From Larix kaempferi (taxonomy: Eukaryota > Streptophyta > Pinopsida > Pinales > Pinaceae), in assembly GCA_027924585.1 (NCBI GenBank), contig BSBM01000597.1, positions 1,385,501-1,449,500 on the forward strand: 64,000 nt of DNA, in the 5' to 3' direction. Positions within the stretch are counted from its first letter, which is position 1, and each line of letters opens with the position of its first letter. This document shows positions 62,666 to 64,000 of the stretch, piece by piece. The notes under the pieces were generated by a model. That model was not told the origin of the DNA. It saw only the letters and a list, made by a program, of their open reading frames with translations, and made no database searches. Made by a program: the position numbers and the translations under genes.

Positions 62666-64000
62666 CAGGGTTGGTAGGTGCGAGGGGGGTGCTCTTCAAC
62701 CTCGAAGGAAAAATGAAGAATATATATTCATGGGAATGGGGGTGGTATCAAATAACCAAGTGGAAGCCTCAACACTTTGGCAAGGTTTGACTCAAGGATA
62801 TCAATTGAATATAAGACATATAATAGTAGTTGGCGATTCATTAATTATGATCTTTCATCTGGTCTCCAAAACAACACCAAAGGAAGGCCCTCCATGTCAA
62901 ATATTGTGGAGAATCCAACAGTTGGTCTCAGATTTTGAAGAAGTGTACGTCTTTCATGTTCTTTGTAAATTAAAAAGACTAGATGATTCTCAAGCAAATA
63001 TAGCTTGTAACTTAGACCAAGGTACCTTATAAATCCATGGGGGAGAACTTAGCTATTGCTCTATCCCCTAGTTCCATCACCAATGTATGTATGAACTATA
63101 TTTCATTAATGGTAAATCATCTAAAGAAAATGAACATTAACTCAGAGGTCAGAAGGCGATCTCGTGCTTACAGGCGGCAAAGAAGCATCATGCAAGCTGC
63201 TACAATTAAGAAAGCAAGCTCTGGAGGTTTAATGGATTTAATGGGGATAAGTCTGGAGAGATCTAACATGCATGATATTAGGCTAGATTTGATGGCCTTC
63301 CTGTGTACTTTGGCATTGAGTTATGACATGAAAATTATGAGGGATATCATCATCTCTCGGGATAGATTGGAGGGAAAATGCATCAGTAAACTAGTGAACT
63401 TATGGGATGAAGATTGGCGGAGAAAAGTTATTAGTCATACAAATTTATTCGTTGTGATCATGATCACTGTAGTTTTGTTGGATTATGGGAGGTGGATACA
63501 TCTCACTATCCTTACAGACCTTGTAGAGAGTTTAAAGACAAGTCATTGGAGCTCTTAATGGTTACATCTTGCTTCTAAAGTTTGCTCAACTTTTGAGAGC
63601 CACCCCTGCTATAAGAACCTCTGTCACAAGAAGAGATATTTTACAGTGGTTAAAATTCTCGTAGTTAAGTTGGAACCTAGTTGTGGGCATAATTTCAAGT
63701 TTTTCATTTATTTAAAGGTACGCATATTGAATTGACAAAATAGTAGACCTCCTAGAATTATGTATAGAGCTACACTTGTCTGTTTATGGGTGTATTGGAA
63801 AATTTTCATAGTTTCATATCACAAGGCTTTAGATTTTGGATCCTGTGAGTTTCAACACCCCTCCTGTTGTAGATTCTCAGTGTGGCAATTATCCTATCCT
63901 CTCGTTAAGTTTGAAACTAATTGTCAGAACAACCTCAAGTTTTTCATATGTGTAAAGCTTCGCACTTTGAATTGGCAAATTATTCGCCTTACTGGAATTT
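62666..64000 (+). mobile_element. 5'-truncated LINE, running off the right edge
   Basis: It starts within RNase H (GARGVLFNLEG) at nearly the same codon as the 60774 copy. It continues with VSNNQVEASTLWQGLTQ (Glu), IIVVGDSLIMI (Asp) and VYVFHVLCKLKRLDDSQANI (last Asp), ending near 63032. Downstream a basic and helical frame (63037-63558) includes RRRSRAYRRQRSIMQ. The tail and right target duplication are outside the window. Confidence 0.72.

Overview
This is nuclear DNA from a seed plant with a large, repeat-rich genome. Introns of 12.1 kb and 5.6 kb packed with old and young transposons, together with many copia, LINE, SINE and hAT remnants, make a gymnosperm the likeliest source. That assignment is inference from architecture, not from a species marker.

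Left third (1-18.1 kb): three Ty1/copia-type LTR retrotransposons. Element A (minus strand, 1-5190, continuing past the left edge) has its 5' LTR at 4475-5190 and decayed RT/RNase H at 115-1560. Element B (plus strand, 5194-11115) is a deletion derivative. Its RT start is fused almost directly to the RNase H end, and its 3' LTR probably runs 8481-11115; A appears to have inserted into B's 5' LTR. Element C (minus, 11413-18076) is complete in outline: two LTRs of about 1 kb, PBS, PPT, gag-protease-integrase-RT-RNase H order and a perfect TAGAA target duplication. It is broken by stops and frameshifts and carries a 317-bp tandem duplication in pol.

Centre (23.15-45.53 kb): the one convincing host gene, an auxilin-like J-domain co-chaperone on the minus strand. 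Eight exons with in-phase GT-AG junctions give a 1004-codon protein. Intron 1 holds a 5'-truncated LINE with target duplication, a SINE, a foldback element and hAT transposase debris in both orientations. Intron 6 holds two SINEs and three tandem copies of an ~800-bp repeat, one split by a 288-bp insertion.

Right third (45.6-64 kb): gene 5' flank with a 48-bp duplication, then a LINE graveyard. A plus-strand LINE is nested inside a minus-strand LINE (46.7-49.0 kb), and further RNase H-bearing LINE 3' ends lie at 55.9-56.3, 58.9-59.7, 60.8-62.3 and 62.7-64 kb. Between them is a frameshifted fragment of a callose synthase gene (57.86-58.24 kb) and a possible orphan exon (54.4 kb).

The most unusual signals are these: LINE copies whose 5' ends repeatedly fall at the same point of the RNase H domain; additional reading frames downstream of RNase H in these LINEs; the intronic triplicated repeat with a conserved small ORF; and at least a dozen independent two-copy tandem duplications (43-317 bp) across the window. 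No tRNA, rRNA, CRISPR or bacterial-type feature was seen.
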